Shown here one piece after another: positions 62,769 through 64,000 of a stretch of 64,000 nt of DNA; the first letter of the stretch is position 1, and each line of letters opens with the position of its first letter. The notes under the pieces are model-generated. The model was not told where the DNA came from, ran no database searches, and worked only from the letters and a program-made list of their open reading frames with translations. A program made the translations under genes and the position numbers. This DNA is from Streptomyces asiaticus. GTDB taxonomy: Bacteria > Actinomycetota > Actinomycetes > Streptomycetales > Streptomycetaceae. The DNA is taken from NCBI RefSeq assembly GCF_018138715.1, contig NZ_JAGSHX010000006.1:1-64000 (forward strand). Direction: 5' to 3'.

Positions 62769-63332
62769 CTACTTGCCGCGCCCGGTGACGAAGTCGCGTG
62801 CTCGGTCCACCAGCCCCGCTCCGGGGGCGAGCAGCTTGTTACCCGGCGGAGTGTCCGGAGCGCTGGGATGCGGCCGGGTGGGGGCGGTCTTCTTCGCGCG
62901 ACGAACCCTCTCCCCCAGTTCGCTCAGTTCATTCTTGTCACACGCTTGCCGAAGCTGGACGAAGAGATTCTGTTCCTCGTCCTGGACGTGACTGGTGACC
63001 TCTGCTTTCAGCTTCGTGACGAGCTCGTCGAAGTCGACGGCGTCCGCCCCGCGCCCCTCCAGTTCCTTCAGCAGCTTTTCGACACGGGAATGGTCGGCGA
63101 TCTCCTTGTCGGCGACCGCGTCTCCTCCGGCCAAGTGACGGCGGACGGCGGGATAGAGATGCTCTTCCTCAGCGACTGAATGTCGCACCAATTCGATGGT
63201 CACCTTGTCCAGCAGCCGCTTGCGCTCGGAACTTCCCGGAGCGGCGGCCTGAAGCTCTTCAAAGAGCGCATCAACCTCACGGTGGTCGGTGGTCAGTTCG
63301 TCGATGACATCCCCGCCATGTCCCACTACCAT
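62769..63332 (-). CDS. Hemerythrin HHE-domain protein
   Basis: A 187-residue protein; ATG 63332 has GAAGGG five bases upstream, and a GTG one codon earlier is possible. The two HHE cation-binding repeats are visible: LTTDHREVDALF with RHSVAEEEHLYP, and IADHSRVEKLL with HVQDEEQNLF. A basic C-terminal tail follows (ERVRRAKKTAPTRP). Such proteins bind a di-iron centre and are common stress-associated genes in streptomycetes. The 187 bases between it and the ketoreductase hold no gene. It probably marks the right border of the cluster. Confidence 0.93.
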   Translation of the reverse strand: MVVGHGGDVIDELTTDHREVDALFEELQAAAPGSSERKRLLDKVTIELVRHSVAEEEHLYPAVRRHLAGGDAVADKEIADHSRVEKLLKELEGRGADAVDFDELVTKLKAEVTSHVQDEEQNLFVQLRQACDKNELSELGERVRRAKKTAPTRPHPSAPDTPPGNKLLAPGAGLVDRARDFVTGRGK

Positions 63333-63441
63333 CACAGCCCTTCACTGTCCCTGACACCTATGGCGCCTGTCGCGTCACGGCCGGGTTCCCTCGATTCCCA
63401 TCCGCTAACAAGCCTGCCGCCAGGGTTTCGGACGTCCGATG

Positions 63442-63465
63442 GTTTGCACGTGTTGCCGAGGGGAA
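63442..63465 (+). promoter_or_regulatory. Possible SigB-type promoter
   Basis: GTTT at 63442-63445 and GGGGAA at 63460-63465 are 14 bases apart, close to the streptomycete stress sigma-B pattern GTTT-N14-GGGTAA. It lies 39 bases upstream of the SDR start. The -10 differs at one position, so it is tentative. Confidence 0.35.
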
Positions 63466-63504
63466 CTCAGGGCACCCGATCTTCTGGTTTCGGAGGCCAT
63501 CACA

Positions 63505-64000
63505 TGAGCGGACAGGACCAGCGTCATCCAGGGAAGCGCTACCCTCAGCCCGAATTTCCGCGGCAGGACCAATCCCATCCCGGCGCCACGGACCACATGG
63601 AGCCGCGGCCCGACCACGGAGAAGGCAGCTACCAGGGCCGTGGCCTGCTTGAGAACCGACATTCTCTGATCACCGGCGGTGACTCCGGGATCGGGCGGGC
63701 CGTAGCCCTCGCATTCGCCCGTGAGGGCGCCGACGTCGTTTTCAGCTATCTGCCCGAGGAAGAAAAAGACGCCCAGGAGACGGCACGTCTGATCAAAGAG
63801 GCCGGGCGCCGCGCCGTTCCGGTGTCCTGCGATATCCGTAATGAATCCGAGTGCAGGGACTTGGTGGACCGCGCGGTCGACGCCTTCGGCTCGATCGACA
63901 TCCTCGTCAACAATGCCGCCTTCCAAATGGCACAGTCGGGAGGGCTCGAAGACATCACCACCGAGCAGTTCGACCGCGTGATGCGCACGAATCTGTACGG
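63505..64000 (+). CDS. SDR-family oxidoreductase, partial (3' end outside window)
   Basis: The first 165 codons of a short-chain dehydrogenase with ATG 63505 after GGAGG; the reading frame is open to the window end. A long hydrophilic N-terminal extension precedes the cofactor motif TGGDSGIGRAVA, and the NNAA motif follows. This layout matches the YghA/Gsp39-like general-stress oxidoreductases frequent in soil bacteria. It is divergent from the HHE gene and probably outside the biosynthetic cluster. Confidence 0.9.

Noticed and set aside
63405..63926. Minus-strand frame at the right edge
   Set aside because: The plus-strand SDR frame across the same bases has clear TGGDSGIG and NNAA motifs and a GGAGG site.

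Overview
The window is high-GC actinomycete DNA, most likely Streptomyces: GTG and TTG starts are common, purine-rich ribosome-binding sites are clear, megasynthase genes are very long, and a typical streptomycete hemerythrin-like gene and stress-type SDR gene sit at the right edge. Nearly all of it (about 0.4-62.6 kb) is one biosynthetic gene cluster for a glycosylated polyketide-peptide. No rRNA, tRNA, CRISPR array, transposase or phage gene was seen.

Layout. (1) 0.4-19.5 kb, leftward: a six-module NRPS ending in a thioesterase. Module 3 keeps only a ~95-residue relic of its adenylation domain. (2) 20.0-26.3 kb, rightward: a seven-gene operon encoding an MppJ-like alpha-keto-acid C-methyltransferase, an MhpD-type hydratase, an acylating aldehyde dehydrogenase, a 4-hydroxy-2-oxo-acid aldolase, a free-standing acyl carrier protein, a HisC-like aminotransferase and an LnmK-like acyltransferase/decarboxylase. 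(3) 26.3-29.1 kb, leftward: a CPA2-type antiporter and a flavin-dependent halogenase. (4) 29.2-52.8 kb, leftward: two modular PKS genes, giving a KSQ loading module plus four extension modules. (5) 53.2-54.1 kb, rightward: a 2-oxoglutarate/Fe(II) oxygenase of the isoleucine-hydroxylase type. (6) 54.1-59.9 kb, leftward: an operon of MbtH-like protein, RmlA, RmlB, type II thioesterase, glycosyltransferase, 3,5-epimerase and 4-ketoreductase. (7) 60.2-62.6 kb, rightward: NDP-hexose 2,3-dehydratase and 3-ketoreductase. (8) 62.8-64.0 kb: flanking genes that look unrelated to the cluster.

Working model (inference). The PKSs make a short, methyl-branched acyl chain from an acetyl starter: methylmalonyl/KR, methylmalonyl/no working reduction, methylmalonyl/full reduction, malonyl/KR. 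The first NRPS condensation domain joins this chain to threonine, further residues are added, and the terminal thioesterase releases the product, possibly as a ring. The rightward operon at 20-26 kb looks like a catabolic meta-cleavage tail (like HsaE/F/G) run backwards: propionyl-ACP to propanal, aldol addition to pyruvate, dehydration, C-methylation and transamination, giving a beta-methylated unsaturated amino acid such as 2-amino-3-methylhex-4-enoate. A neutral 2,6-dideoxyhexose, probably of the L series, is made from glucose-1-phosphate and attached by an EryCIII/DesVII-like glycosyltransferase. Halogenase and oxygenase add tailoring.

A 24-bp sequence (core GTAACKGYGG-N6-CSGAYG) occurs six times. 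Every copy lies in an intergenic region and five lie 80-160 bp upstream of a cluster transcription unit, always in the same orientation relative to that unit. It is the best candidate for the operator of a cluster regulator that is not in this window. The sixth copy, at the left edge, suggests that the cluster continues leftward.
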